DNA from: Oscillospiraceae bacterium
GTDB lineage: Bacteria; Bacillota; Clostridia; Oscillospirales; Ruminococcaceae
Reading direction: 5' to 3'
Length of the DNA: 64,000 nucleotides
Assembly: GCA_017466885.1 (NCBI GenBank)
Contig: JAFTTH010000030.1
Span: forward strand, 1-64,000
A program made the position numbers and the translations under genes. Below, one piece after another: positions 1 through 8,209 of this stretch. Numbering within the stretch: the stretch's first letter is position 1; each line of letters opens with the position of its first letter. The notes beneath the pieces are model-generated. The model ran no database searches and had not been told where the DNA came from. It saw nothing but the letters and a program-made list of their open reading frames with translations.

Positions 1-2
1 CT

Positions 3-1316
3 GCCGGTGTTGAGAACGTAGATGCAAGCGGAAGAGAGTACTTCGAGTTCTATGTGGATATTTCCGAGGTTTCTCCCGATGCTCCTTTCGCCATCGTGTT
101 CAGAATGAGAAATGCAGATGGATCGAAAGAGTATATGAGCCCCTCTGTTGGCGCCGGCGATGCAATGCAGCTGATCGATGCCAACGGTGTTACCGAGGCT
201 ACTCTGGATGACTATGGCCGTATTGTTCTTCCCGCAGGCTTTGCCGGCTATGTCCGTATGGCGGTTGCTACCTTCGCAGCAGACGGACTGGATATGACCG
301 CTGTGGCTTCTATGGTTATCTGGTACGGCGCAACTGACAATGAGATCGGCAAGACCATTTACTTCAACGATTTCCGTTTTGGCGGTACTGCCACTCCTCC
401 CGATGACGGCGGAGACGACAACGAAGATGATCCTTCGACCGATGTTCCTGTAGTCTATCCTGTTCAGGGTACCACCCCTGAAAATGGCGGCGAGATCCTG
501 TTTGGCAATGCTAATTCTGAAACCGGAATCTCCTCCCTGACTCCCGGTGTTACCGGTCTGGCGGTGGTTGAGACTGAAACCGGCAAGATCATTCAGATGA
601 TGAACACCGTTCTTGCGTCCGACGTTTCTATCGCGATTGACGCTCCTCAGGGTACCTCCTGGGATGCTTCTGAGATGGATTATTTTGAGTTCTGGGTTGA
701 CGCCAGCGAAATGCCTGCAAACTTCCCCCTTGCGATCGGCGAGGATGAGTATATGGCTTGCTTCGGTATGATTCTTCGCGTGAAGGATGCCGACGGTCGT
801 GCTGCTGACTCTCTCTGCCTTGGCAACTACGGTCCGATCTTCCACCAGGATGCGGAAGGCAACTGGGTGGAGTCCAAGGTTAGTGAGTATGGCCATATTT
901 GGGTTCCTGCCGGTTATTCCGGTTATATCCGCATCAGCCTTGCTGAGCTGGGTGAGGTGGATTCCCTCTCTCCCTACGATGGCAACGGCGACGGTCTGCC
1001 TCTGGATCTGTCCAAGCTGACCCATATCCGCTTCTGGTACACTGCCCAGGCGGACAAAGCGGACACCCCTGAAGATGAGTCCACTCTGGAAAAGAGCGTT
1101 TACTTCAACGATTTCAAATTCGTTAAGGGCGTTGCTGACGGCGATGACAATACCGGCGACGACAACACCGGCGACGACAATACCGGCGACGACAACACCG
1201 GCGCTGATGACGAGGATAACAAGGCTCCCGATACCGGTGCTGTGATTCCTGTTGCTGCTTTCGGCCTTGTTGCTCTGGGTGCTGCCGGAATGGTGTTTTC
1301 TCGCAAGAGAAAGTAA
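3..1316 (+). CDS. Cell-wall-anchored surface protein, 5' end missing
   Basis: The reading frame is open from the first bases of the window, so the N-terminus lies upstream. Two related beta-rich modules are visible, each containing an EYFEFYVD / DYFEFWVD segment and ending in a similar YFNDF(R/K)F strand, which resembles carbohydrate-binding-type sandwich domains. They are followed by an acidic DDNTG repeat linker (1143-1202). The C-terminus has the layout of a sortase signal: APDTGA (a variant of LPxTG), about 20 hydrophobic residues, then RKRK. From this the protein is inferred to be exported and covalently anchored to peptidoglycan. It sits 50 bp upstream of a sugar-binding protein gene on the same strand, so a role in binding glycan at the cell surface is plausible but not proven. 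No enzyme motif was seen. Confidence 0.75.
   Translation, partial: AGVENVDASGREYFEFYVDISEVSPDAPFAIVFRMRNADGSKEYMSPSVGAGDAMQLIDANGVTEATLDDYGRIVLPAGFAGYVRMAVATFAADGLDMTAVASMVIWYGATDNEIGKTIYFNDFRFGGTATPPDDGGDDNEDDPSTDVPVVYPVQGTTPENGGEILFGNANSETGISSLTPGVTGLAVVETETGKIIQMMNTVLASDVSIAIDAPQGTSWDASEMDYFEFWVDASEMPANFPLAIGEDEYMACFGMILRVKDADGRAADSLCLGNYGPIFHQDAEGNWVESKVSEYGHIWVPAGYSGYIRISLAELGEVDSLSPYDGNGDGLPLDLSKLTHIRFWYTAQADKADTPEDESTLEKSVYFNDFKFVKGVADGDDNTGDDNTGDDNTGDDNTGADDEDNKAPDTGAVIPVAAFGLVALGAAGMVFSRKRK
1143..1202 (+). repeat. Four 15-bp tandem repeats encoding DDNTG
   Basis: Four consecutive copies of GAYGACAAYACCGGC encode (DDNTG)4 just before the wall-sorting signal. The Asn codon alternates AAT/AAC between copies, so the true repeat period may be 30 bp. 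Such tracts usually span the cell wall and can change copy number by slippage. Confidence 0.9.
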
Positions 1317-1366
1317 GTAAAAAACCTGCTAATTTCTAATTTTTTCCAATAACGGAGGCTGTCATT

Positions 1367-4213
1367 ATGAAGAAAATTATAGCTGCTGCCATGTCATTTA
1401 TAATTCTTTTTTCTGGTGTCAGCTTCCGCGTTTCCGCAGAGATGCCGGGAGAGGTTCCTCCTTCCGGCATCTCTGCCCCTTCTGGGGAGACCGAAATCAT
1501 CGAAGACACCGGGATTAAGGGCTATTCAGAATATCTGTTGAAATCAGAGCTCAAGGGAGTTGCGGGAACGGAGCTTCTCCTGACAACCGAGCAGATTACC
1601 TCCGATACCCCGATCGTATCTGCGGAGGGAAAAGAGGGCGCTCTCATCAGCGAGGATGTCAAGACTGTGGTATATACCTTTACGGTTGAGACTGCCGGAG
1701 AGTACCGGATTTCAATGAATTACCTGGCAAAGGAAAGCCGCCATACCAATATCGTGTTCGGATTTACTCTGGATGGTGAACTGCCTTATAACGAGGCAAA
1801 GACGATCCACCTGAACAGAGCCTGGAAAAATGAAGATGATACCATCGTCAGCGATTCTCGGGGCAACCATATGCGCCCCGATCAGATTATTACCGAAATT
1901 TGGCAGGAAAATGTTCCTCTCTACGATGTAGAGGGTATTTTCTCCCAGCCCCTTTCCTTAATCTTAACTGAAGGTGAGCATACCATTGAATGCACCTTCA
2001 CCCGTTCCGATCTGGTGATCGGTCAGATCCGCCTTGCGCCCATTCAGGCGGTTCAAAGCTATGAAGAATATCATAACAGTCAGCCGTCCTCCGGCGCAAA
2101 GACCGGCGAGACAACAATTTTCGAAGCAGAGGAAGCAGTTCTGAAGTCTGACCCTGTGCTTTATCCCATTTATGACCGGAGTGATCCGGCAACCTCTCCC
2201 TCTCACGCGACCCTTTTGAAGCTCAACACCATCGGTGGGCAGAGCTGGCAGAATGCCGGTCAGTGGATTGAATGGGAGATTGAAGCCCCGGCGGATGGGT
2301 GGTATACCCTTAGCCTCCGGAGCCGCCAGAATTTGGCGTTTGGCTCTACCAGCTACCGTCGCTTGATGATTGACGGCGAAGTCCCCTTCCGCGAAGCGGA
2401 AAATATTCCTTTCCCTTATTCCAGTGAGTGGACAACCACCACCATCGGAGGAAATGAGGAGCCTTATGAGTTCTATTTGGAACAGGGTCCTCATACCATT
2501 CGCCTCCAGGTCGTTTCGGGACCCCTTTCGGATGCTTATTCAAGCCTCAAGGAATCGGTCACGAGATTGAATGAACTCTATCGGCAAATCATCATGATAA
2601 CGGGAACGACTCCCGACTCTTATCGTGATTATCAGATACATAAAGATATTCCTCGCCTTCTGGATGATCTGACGAATATCCGCTCGGTCATTCAAACTGC
2701 GAAGGATGATATCAGCAGCATCGGCGGTGCAGATAACCAGGGCGTTCTCCAGACAATGATCCTTCAGCTGGATGGATTGATTGAGCGTCCCAGTACCATT
2801 CCCTTCCGTCTGGCCGGCTTTACAACCAATATTGCCTCTCTGTCGGCATGGTTGTTGACCCTCCGCCAGCAGCCCCTGGAGCTGGATACCATTATCCTGA
2901 CTCCTGCAGAATCGGAGATTCCTGTTCGTTCTTCGAATATTTTCGAGCAGTTTTGGTTCCAGTTGCAGGCGGTAATCGGATCCTTCTTCTCGGATTATCA
3001 GATGGTCGGCGATTTCGAGCAAACTGCAGAGGCCATTGATGTTTGGATCATGCTGGGCCGCGATCAGGCACAGGCTGTTAAGGATATGGTGGATAACAGC
3101 TTCATTCCCGAGACCGGGATTCGTTGCAACATCAGCCTGGTTCAGGCAGGATTGCTGGAGGCAACCCTTGCCCGCAGAGGCCCCGATATTGCGCTGTTTG
3201 TCGGCGCAACAATGCCCGTTACTCTCGCCGCCAGAGGCGCGTTGGTTGACTTGAGCACCTTCGATGAATATCAGGAGGTAATCAAGCGGTTTAGCCCCTC
3301 CTCTCTGGTTTCCTATTACCATGAGGGCGGTGTGTACGGTCTGCCCTTGACGCAGGGCTTCCCCATGATGTTCGTTCGGAATGATATTATGGAGGAGCTG
3401 CAGTTGGAGGTGCCCCAAACCTGGGATGATCTCCTTAAGGCATCGGCGACCCTTCAGAGACTGAATCTCCAGATTGGTCTGGGTACTGATCTGGGTACAT
3501 TTGCAACCCTTCTTTACCAAAAGGGCGGCGCATTTTATGATGATAAATGCATGTCTACCCGATTTGATGAAGAGGTAGCGCTGGAAGCATTTACCCAGTG
3601 GACCGACTTCTTCACCAAGTATAGCTTCCCCCTGACATATGACTTGACAACCCGCTTCCGTAGCGGTGAGATGCCCTTGGCCTTGAGCTCTTATTCCTTC
3701 TATAATACGCTGGAGGCTTTGGCTCCTGAGCTGAGAGGCCTTTGGTCGATGGTTCCGATTCCCGGAACAATGGATGAAAATGGCCAGATCAACCGTGCAG
3801 CCTGCGGCGGTAGTGCCGGCAGCGGTGTCATTATTCTGAAGACCGATGCCAATATGGAGCATTGCTGGCGGTTTGTTGAGTGGTTCACCAGAGACGAAAT
3901 GCAGGTGGACTACGGTTTGACCATTGAAATGATGATGGGACCCTCCGCCCGTTACGGTACGGCCAATATCAACGCTCTGCGCTATATGCCTTGGGAGAAT
4001 GAGCAGATTGAGGCGCTGGAGGAACAGTGGAAGAGCGTCATTGAGCTGCCGGAAATTCCGGCGGGATATTACATTTCCCGTAATATTTCCAATGCATTCC
4101 GCGGTGTTATCAATAACAATACCAATGCCCGCCAGGTTCTCAACCAGTATAACTACGAGATGAATAAAGAGATCATTCGCAAGCGGGAGGAATTTGGACT
4201 TCCGGTGGAATAA
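1367..4213 (+). CDS. Large extracellular sugar-binding protein with N-terminal carbohydrate-binding-like modules
   Basis: The product is 948 residues, roughly twice the size of an ordinary sugar-binding protein. It starts with a signal peptide (MKKIIAAAMSFIILFSG, likely cleaved after VSA) and has no lipobox. Residues about 75-230 and 250-390 look like two beta-sandwich modules (the second has WIEWEI, GWYTLSLRSRQN and GPHTIRLQV strands typical of carbohydrate-binding folds). A helical stretch follows, and from about residue 545 a type-1 extracellular solute-binding domain (YGLPLTQGFPMMFVRND, PQTWDDLL, CWRFVEWFT). Two permease genes follow directly (16 bp to the first), so it is probably the receptor of that importer. 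A CGGAGG ribosome-binding site precedes the ATG. Because there is no lipid anchor, it may be held by its own modules or be shed. Confidence 0.8.
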   Translation: MKKIIAAAMSFIILFSGVSFRVSAEMPGEVPPSGISAPSGETEIIEDTGIKGYSEYLLKSELKGVAGTELLLTTEQITSDTPIVSAEGKEGALISEDVKTVVYTFTVETAGEYRISMNYLAKESRHTNIVFGFTLDGELPYNEAKTIHLNRAWKNEDDTIVSDSRGNHMRPDQIITEIWQENVPLYDVEGIFSQPLSLILTEGEHTIECTFTRSDLVIGQIRLAPIQAVQSYEEYHNSQPSSGAKTGETTIFEAEEAVLKSDPVLYPIYDRSDPATSPSHATLLKLNTIGGQSWQNAGQWIEWEIEAPADGWYTLSLRSRQNLAFGSTSYRRLMIDGEVPFREAENIPFPYSSEWTTTTIGGNEEPYEFYLEQGPHTIRLQVVSGPLSDAYSSLKESVTRLNELYRQIIMITGTTPDSYRDYQIHKDIPRLLDDLTNIRSVIQTAKDDISSIGGADNQGVLQTMILQLDGLIERPSTIPFRLAGFTTNIASLSAWLLTLRQQPLELDTIILTPAESEIPVRSSNIFEQFWFQLQAVIGSFFSDYQMVGDFEQTAEAIDVWIMLGRDQAQAVKDMVDNSFIPETGIRCNISLVQAGLLEATLARRGPDIALFVGATMPVTLAARGALVDLSTFDEYQEVIKRFSPSSLVSYYHEGGVYGLPLTQGFPMMFVRNDIMEELQLEVPQTWDDLLKASATLQRLNLQIGLGTDLGTFATLLYQKGGAFYDDKCMSTRFDEEVALEAFTQWTDFFTKYSFPLTYDLTTRFRSGEMPLALSSYSFYNTLEALAPELRGLWSMVPIPGTMDENGQINRAACGGSAGSGVIILKTDANMEHCWRFVEWFTRDEMQVDYGLTIEMMMGPSARYGTANINALRYMPWENEQIEALEEQWKSVIELPEIPAGYYISRNISNAFRGVINNNTNARQVLNQYNYEMNKEIIRKREEFGLPVE

Positions 4214-4229
4214 AGGAGGAGAGAAAAGA

Positions 4230-5192
4230 ATGAATGTAAGAAACCCTATCACGGTTTTCCGTCGGGCACGGGCCATCTCCTCTATCGGAAAGGAGCATTG
4301 GACGCTCCGGGATGTTCCCAAGTGCTGGTCAAGTTATATGATGTTAGCCCCATTTTTCCTGTTGTTTACATTCTTTGTTGTTCTTCCGGTTATTGCAGGT
4401 GTAGCTTTGAGCTTTACCCATTTTAACCTTCTTCAGATTCCCAAATGGGCCGGTTTGAGCAACTATCTCCGCCTGTTTTTGGATGACGATATCTTTATTA
4501 TTGCAATCAAAAACACATTGATCAGTGCGGTAATCATCGGGCCGGTAGGATATGCGGCTTGCTTGTTCCTTGCGTGGCTGATCAATGAGCTGCCCCGTCC
4601 GGTTCGGGTTCTGATGACCTTCATCTTTTACGCCCCCTCCATTTCGGGAAACCTTTTCGTTGTCTGGTCTTATATTTTCAGCGGCGACTCGGTTGGTATG
4701 ATCAATAGCTTTTTGATGCAGCTGGGCGTTTTGCAGGAGCCGATCCAGTTCCTGACGGATCCGCAGTATATGCTGGCAATCGTTATTATCGTTCAGATCT
4801 GGATGAGCTTGGGTACCTCCTTCCTCTCCTTTATTGCCGGATTCCAGGGAATCGACCGTGAGCAATATGAAGCCGGTGCGATTGACGGTATCCGGAACCG
4901 TTGGCAGGAGTTCACCAAGCTGACAATGCCTTCTATGGGGCCGCAGCTGTTGTTCGGTGCGATTATGTCGATTTCCGGGGCCTTCTCGGTAGGTGGCGTT
5001 GCTGCCACTCTGACCGGTATGCCCTCTGTTGAGTATGCAACCCATACCATCATCAACCACATCGCTGACTACGGAACTCTCCGCTATGAGATGGGTTATG
5101 CATCTGCGATTTCGGTAGTGCTTTTTGCGATCGTTCTGATTGCAAATGCAGTTGTTCGTCAGGTGATCAACGCCTTTGCTTCACAAGACTGA
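4230..5192 (+). CDS. ABC sugar importer permease (MalF type)
   Basis: This 320-residue polytopic membrane protein belongs to the binding-protein-dependent transport inner-membrane family. The cytoplasmic EAA loop that docks the ATPase is EAGAIDGIRNRWQEF, followed by KLTMPSMGPQ. About six membrane helices are visible, the first around MLAPFFLLFTFFVVLPVI. The ATG at 4230 was chosen because AAAGGAGGAG lies just upstream; a longer in-frame start at 4194 would overlap the preceding gene. It pairs with the next gene to form one importer, presumably served by the large binding protein upstream. No ATPase gene is present. Confidence 0.85.
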   Translation: MNVRNPITVFRRARAISSIGKEHWTLRDVPKCWSSYMMLAPFFLLFTFFVVLPVIAGVALSFTHFNLLQIPKWAGLSNYLRLFLDDDIFIIAIKNTLISAVIIGPVGYAACLFLAWLINELPRPVRVLMTFIFYAPSISGNLFVVWSYIFSGDSVGMINSFLMQLGVLQEPIQFLTDPQYMLAIVIIVQIWMSLGTSFLSFIAGFQGIDREQYEAGAIDGIRNRWQEFTKLTMPSMGPQLLFGAIMSISGAFSVGGVAATLTGMPSVEYATHTIINHIADYGTLRYEMGYASAISVVLFAIVLIANAVVRQVINAFASQD

Positions 5193-5226
5193 TCCGAAAG
5201 AAATAATCTTAGGAAGGAATGCAGTG

Positions 5227-6081
5227 ATGAAATCTCTGAGCCGCAAACCAAGCCGCTCCTTGGGCGGAGATATTGGAATCATATTATTTCTTTGCGCGCT
5301 GGGTGCGTTTATGATTCTCCCCTTTATTTATACCATCGTGCAGTCGATCAAGCCTTTGGAAGAGCTGTTTATCTATCCTCCCCGGTTTTTCTGGGTCAAC
5401 GCTCCCACCCTGGATAACTTTTTCCGGATGGGTCAGTTGGCATCCAACCTGTGGGTTCCCTTTGGTAGATATCTGTTTAATAGCGTTTTTGTCACCTTTG
5501 CGGGAACATTCTTCCACGTTGTAACGGCTTCTATGGCCGCGTATGCGTTGGCAAAGAACCGCTTCCCCGGCAGAAAGCTTCTTTCCAATACCATTCAGTG
5601 GGCATTGCTTTTCGTGGGCCCGATTACTGCGATCCCTCAGTACGTATTGATGGCCGTAACGGGTATGATCGATACCTATTGGGCGCTGATCCTTCCCTCA
5701 ATCGGCACACCGATGGGACTGTTTCTGATTCAGCAGAATATGTATGTTGTGCCGGATGCGCTGATGGAGGCTGCCAGGATTGACGGCGCCGGAAACTTCA
5801 AGATTTATTGGTCCATTGTTCTGCCGATGGTCAAACCTGCCCTGCTGACAGCAATGATCTTCGCTTTCCAGGGTTTGTGGAACGGTGCCAACTCCGGATT
5901 TATTTACAGCGAAGAGTTGAAGGTTCTGCCCACCATACTTTCCCAGATCGCGTCCTCCGGTATTCAGTATGCGGGCGTTGGATCCGCGGTTTCGGTGGTG
6001 TTGCTGATTCCGCCGGTCGTCGTTTTCTTGCTGACCCAGTCCAATATTATGGAAACAATGGCGCAGTCAGGTATTAAGTAA
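5227..6081 (+). CDS. ABC sugar importer permease (MalG type)
   Basis: This is a 284-residue partner permease. The EAA loop reads EAARIDGAGNFKIYWSIVLP, close to consensus, and the protein has the usual six helices and the MalG-like N-terminal LPFIYTIVQSIKP segment. The ATG at 5227 is preceded by AGGAAGG with 9-nt spacing; the longer frame from 5176 has no such site and would overlap the previous gene. It lies 34 bp after the MalF-type gene and 17 bp before the next, consistent with one operon. Confidence 0.85.
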   Translation: MKSLSRKPSRSLGGDIGIILFLCALGAFMILPFIYTIVQSIKPLEELFIYPPRFFWVNAPTLDNFFRMGQLASNLWVPFGRYLFNSVFVTFAGTFFHVVTASMAAYALAKNRFPGRKLLSNTIQWALLFVGPITAIPQYVLMAVTGMIDTYWALILPSIGTPMGLFLIQQNMYVVPDALMEAARIDGAGNFKIYWSIVLPMVKPALLTAMIFAFQGLWNGANSGFIYSEELKVLPTILSQIASSGIQYAGVGSAVSVVLLIPPVVVFLLTQSNIMETMAQSGIK

Positions 6082-6098
6082 AAGGAGTGAAAGCCGGG

Positions 6099-8183
6099 AT
6101 GAAAAAAGCAGTATTGTGTATGATCGCGGCGATCATTCTGCTAACAGGCGCCGTGTCGGCGTTTGAGCCGTATGAAAGCTATGTCTATGATACGAATATG
6201 CAGATCCGGCCCGGTCCCAACGGATATACTCCCACGGACATTATCACGGGAGTTTCCCTGGGGACAGTTGCGCTGAAGGATCCCGCAGACCTCTTTGTTT
6301 ATGACGAGGGGGAGGAAATTTATATTGCCGATACCGGAAGAGCAAGAATTCTGGTAACCGACCTGAACTTTGAACTGAAGCGGATTATTACCGGCTACCA
6401 GGGAGAAGAGGGAGAGGTCCCTTTCCAGACCCCCAAGGGCTTGTTTGTGGATTCCACCGGTATTTTTGTTGCGGATACCACCGCTTCGCAGGTCATTCAT
6501 ATGGATTTTGACGGCAATGTCATTACAATTCTGACCAAGCCGGAAAGCACCATTTACCAAAGCGATGTTTTTCAGCCTACAAAGGTTCTCCGGGATCAGG
6601 CGGATAACGTGTATGTCCTCTCTACCGGAACCTTCCAGGGAATCGTGGTGTTCGATCGGAACAGAGAATTCTCCGGATATGTGGGAAGTGTTCCGGTTGC
6701 GCTCTCCTTTGAAGTGGTTACCCAGTATTTTTGGAAGCAGTTTATGAATGAGGAGCAGCTGGAGTCTATGTCCCGGTATATCCCTGTGGAGTATGCCAAC
6801 ATTGACATTGACAAAAACGGATTTGTTTACAGCGTTTTTGCTCCCTCCTCCGCCGGTGCGCAGTCTATTTATAAGCTCAGCACCGCCGGAACCAATATCT
6901 ATCCCATGCCAATTATTCAGGGTGATAAGTATTCCTATGTTTCGGGCGGATTGACCATCCGAAGCAACTTTACGGATATCTGTGTCAATGATGACGGATA
7001 CGTTTTTGCGATTGATAATAGCGAAAGCCGTATCTTTATGTATGACGCGGAAGGAAATATGATCTTCACCTTTGGCGGACTGGGTAACCAGATCGGACAT
7101 ATCCGTAACCCTGCTGCGATCGATACGATCGGGGAGAAGGTCGTTGCTCTGGACTCTACCCGCGGTGCGATTACCGTTTTCCAGCCGACGGAGGTTTGCT
7201 CCAAGATCATCAACGCGATCCGCTTCTATTCGGATGGCCGTTATTCTGAAGCGGTTGGTCCGTGGCAGGAAGTGCTGGCTTATAACTCCAACTTCAGCCT
7301 CGCTTATAAAGGTCTCGGTAACGCTATGCTGGAAACCTACCAGTACGAAGATGCTATGCGGTATTATCGGCTGGCCGGAGACAAAGCCGGTTATTCCAGC
7401 GCGTTCCAGCAATACCGGTTGGACTATGTCCGGGAGAATTACTGGGTTTTGGCCCTGATCGTAGGAGCCGTTGTTTTGGTGGCTTTTGCGATTGCAAAGT
7501 ATATCAATGCGTTGCGGCTGGTCGAGGCCAGCGAAGGAAAGGTTCGCTCCGGCCAGAAGTATATCGTTGCCAGCGGCCGGTGGAGACAGATGATGTATAT
7601 CATCACCCATCCTCTTGCAGGATTTGACGATATGTCCTGGTATGATATGGGCTCGATTCCCATCGCCATTGGAATTGTCGTTCTTTGGTTTGCCACAACC
7701 TGTCTGACTGCCGAAATGACCGGATTCCTTTTCTCGGCCGGATCGGGAGAAATGAACATTCTGATCGTTCTGTTGCAAACAGTCGTTCTTTTTGCAGCGT
7801 TCTGCGCATCCAACTGGATTTTTGCGGTTATGCTGGACGGCCGTGCAACATTGAAGAATATTATCTGTGCAACTGCCTACTGCCTGATTCCGATGATTCT
7901 GACCAGTCTGATTGCGATTCCGGTCAGCCATCTGATCACCGCGGATGAAGGCGTTGCCTATACGGGAATCATTCTTTTGGGCCAGCTGATTACCGGCCTT
8001 TATATCTTCATTTCCCAAAAGAGAATTCACGAAATTTCCGGGCCGACCACAATTGCGTTGATCCTTTTAACGGTCTTTGGCATTGCCTTTGTGGTTTTCC
8101 TTGCGGTCTTGACTTACAGTCTCTTTGGTGAGGTTGCCAATTTGATCTCGGTTGTGATTGATGAGATCTTACTTAGATTCTGA
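6099..8183 (+). CDS. NHL-repeat / TPR / Yip1-domain membrane protein
   Basis: The product is 694 residues. After a signal peptide, residues about 40-370 contain NHL-type beta-propeller strands (DLFVYDEGEEIYIADTG, GLFVDSTGIFVADTT, DICVNDDGYVFAID). A short TPR-like helical segment follows (GRYSEAVGPWQEVLAYN, ALAYKGLGNAMLE region). The C-terminal third (about residues 455-690) has five or six hydrophobic helices preceded by a HPLAGFDDMSWYD motif, matching the Yip1 family. The ATG at 6099 follows AAAGGAGTG. The propeller is inferred to be outside and the Yip1 part in the membrane. Its location between importer subunits suggests a role in surface assembly or sensing for glycan uptake, but its function is unknown. 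Confidence 0.75.
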   Translation: MKKAVLCMIAAIILLTGAVSAFEPYESYVYDTNMQIRPGPNGYTPTDIITGVSLGTVALKDPADLFVYDEGEEIYIADTGRARILVTDLNFELKRIITGYQGEEGEVPFQTPKGLFVDSTGIFVADTTASQVIHMDFDGNVITILTKPESTIYQSDVFQPTKVLRDQADNVYVLSTGTFQGIVVFDRNREFSGYVGSVPVALSFEVVTQYFWKQFMNEEQLESMSRYIPVEYANIDIDKNGFVYSVFAPSSAGAQSIYKLSTAGTNIYPMPIIQGDKYSYVSGGLTIRSNFTDICVNDDGYVFAIDNSESRIFMYDAEGNMIFTFGGLGNQIGHIRNPAAIDTIGEKVVALDSTRGAITVFQPTEVCSKIINAIRFYSDGRYSEAVGPWQEVLAYNSNFSLAYKGLGNAMLETYQYEDAMRYYRLAGDKAGYSSAFQQYRLDYVRENYWVLALIVGAVVLVAFAIAKYINALRLVEASEGKVRSGQKYIVASGRWRQMMYIITHPLAGFDDMSWYDMGSIPIAIGIVVLWFATTCLTAEMTGFLFSAGSGEMNILIVLLQTVVLFAAFCASNWIFAVMLDGRATLKNIICATAYCLIPMILTSLIAIPVSHLITADEGVAYTGIILLGQLITGLYIFISQKRIHEISGPTTIALILLTVFGIAFVVFLAVLTYSLFGEVANLISVVIDEILLRF

Positions 8184-8209
8184 TTTTGCAGAAAGGGCGG
8201 TATGATCAA

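Noticed and set aside
2540..4321. Long open frames antisense to the large binding protein (593 codons) and to the Yip1 protein (6141-8030)
   Set aside because: They lie wholly opposite well-supported genes, have no ribosome-binding site or recognisable domain, and their composition is what codon bias of the true strand produces.
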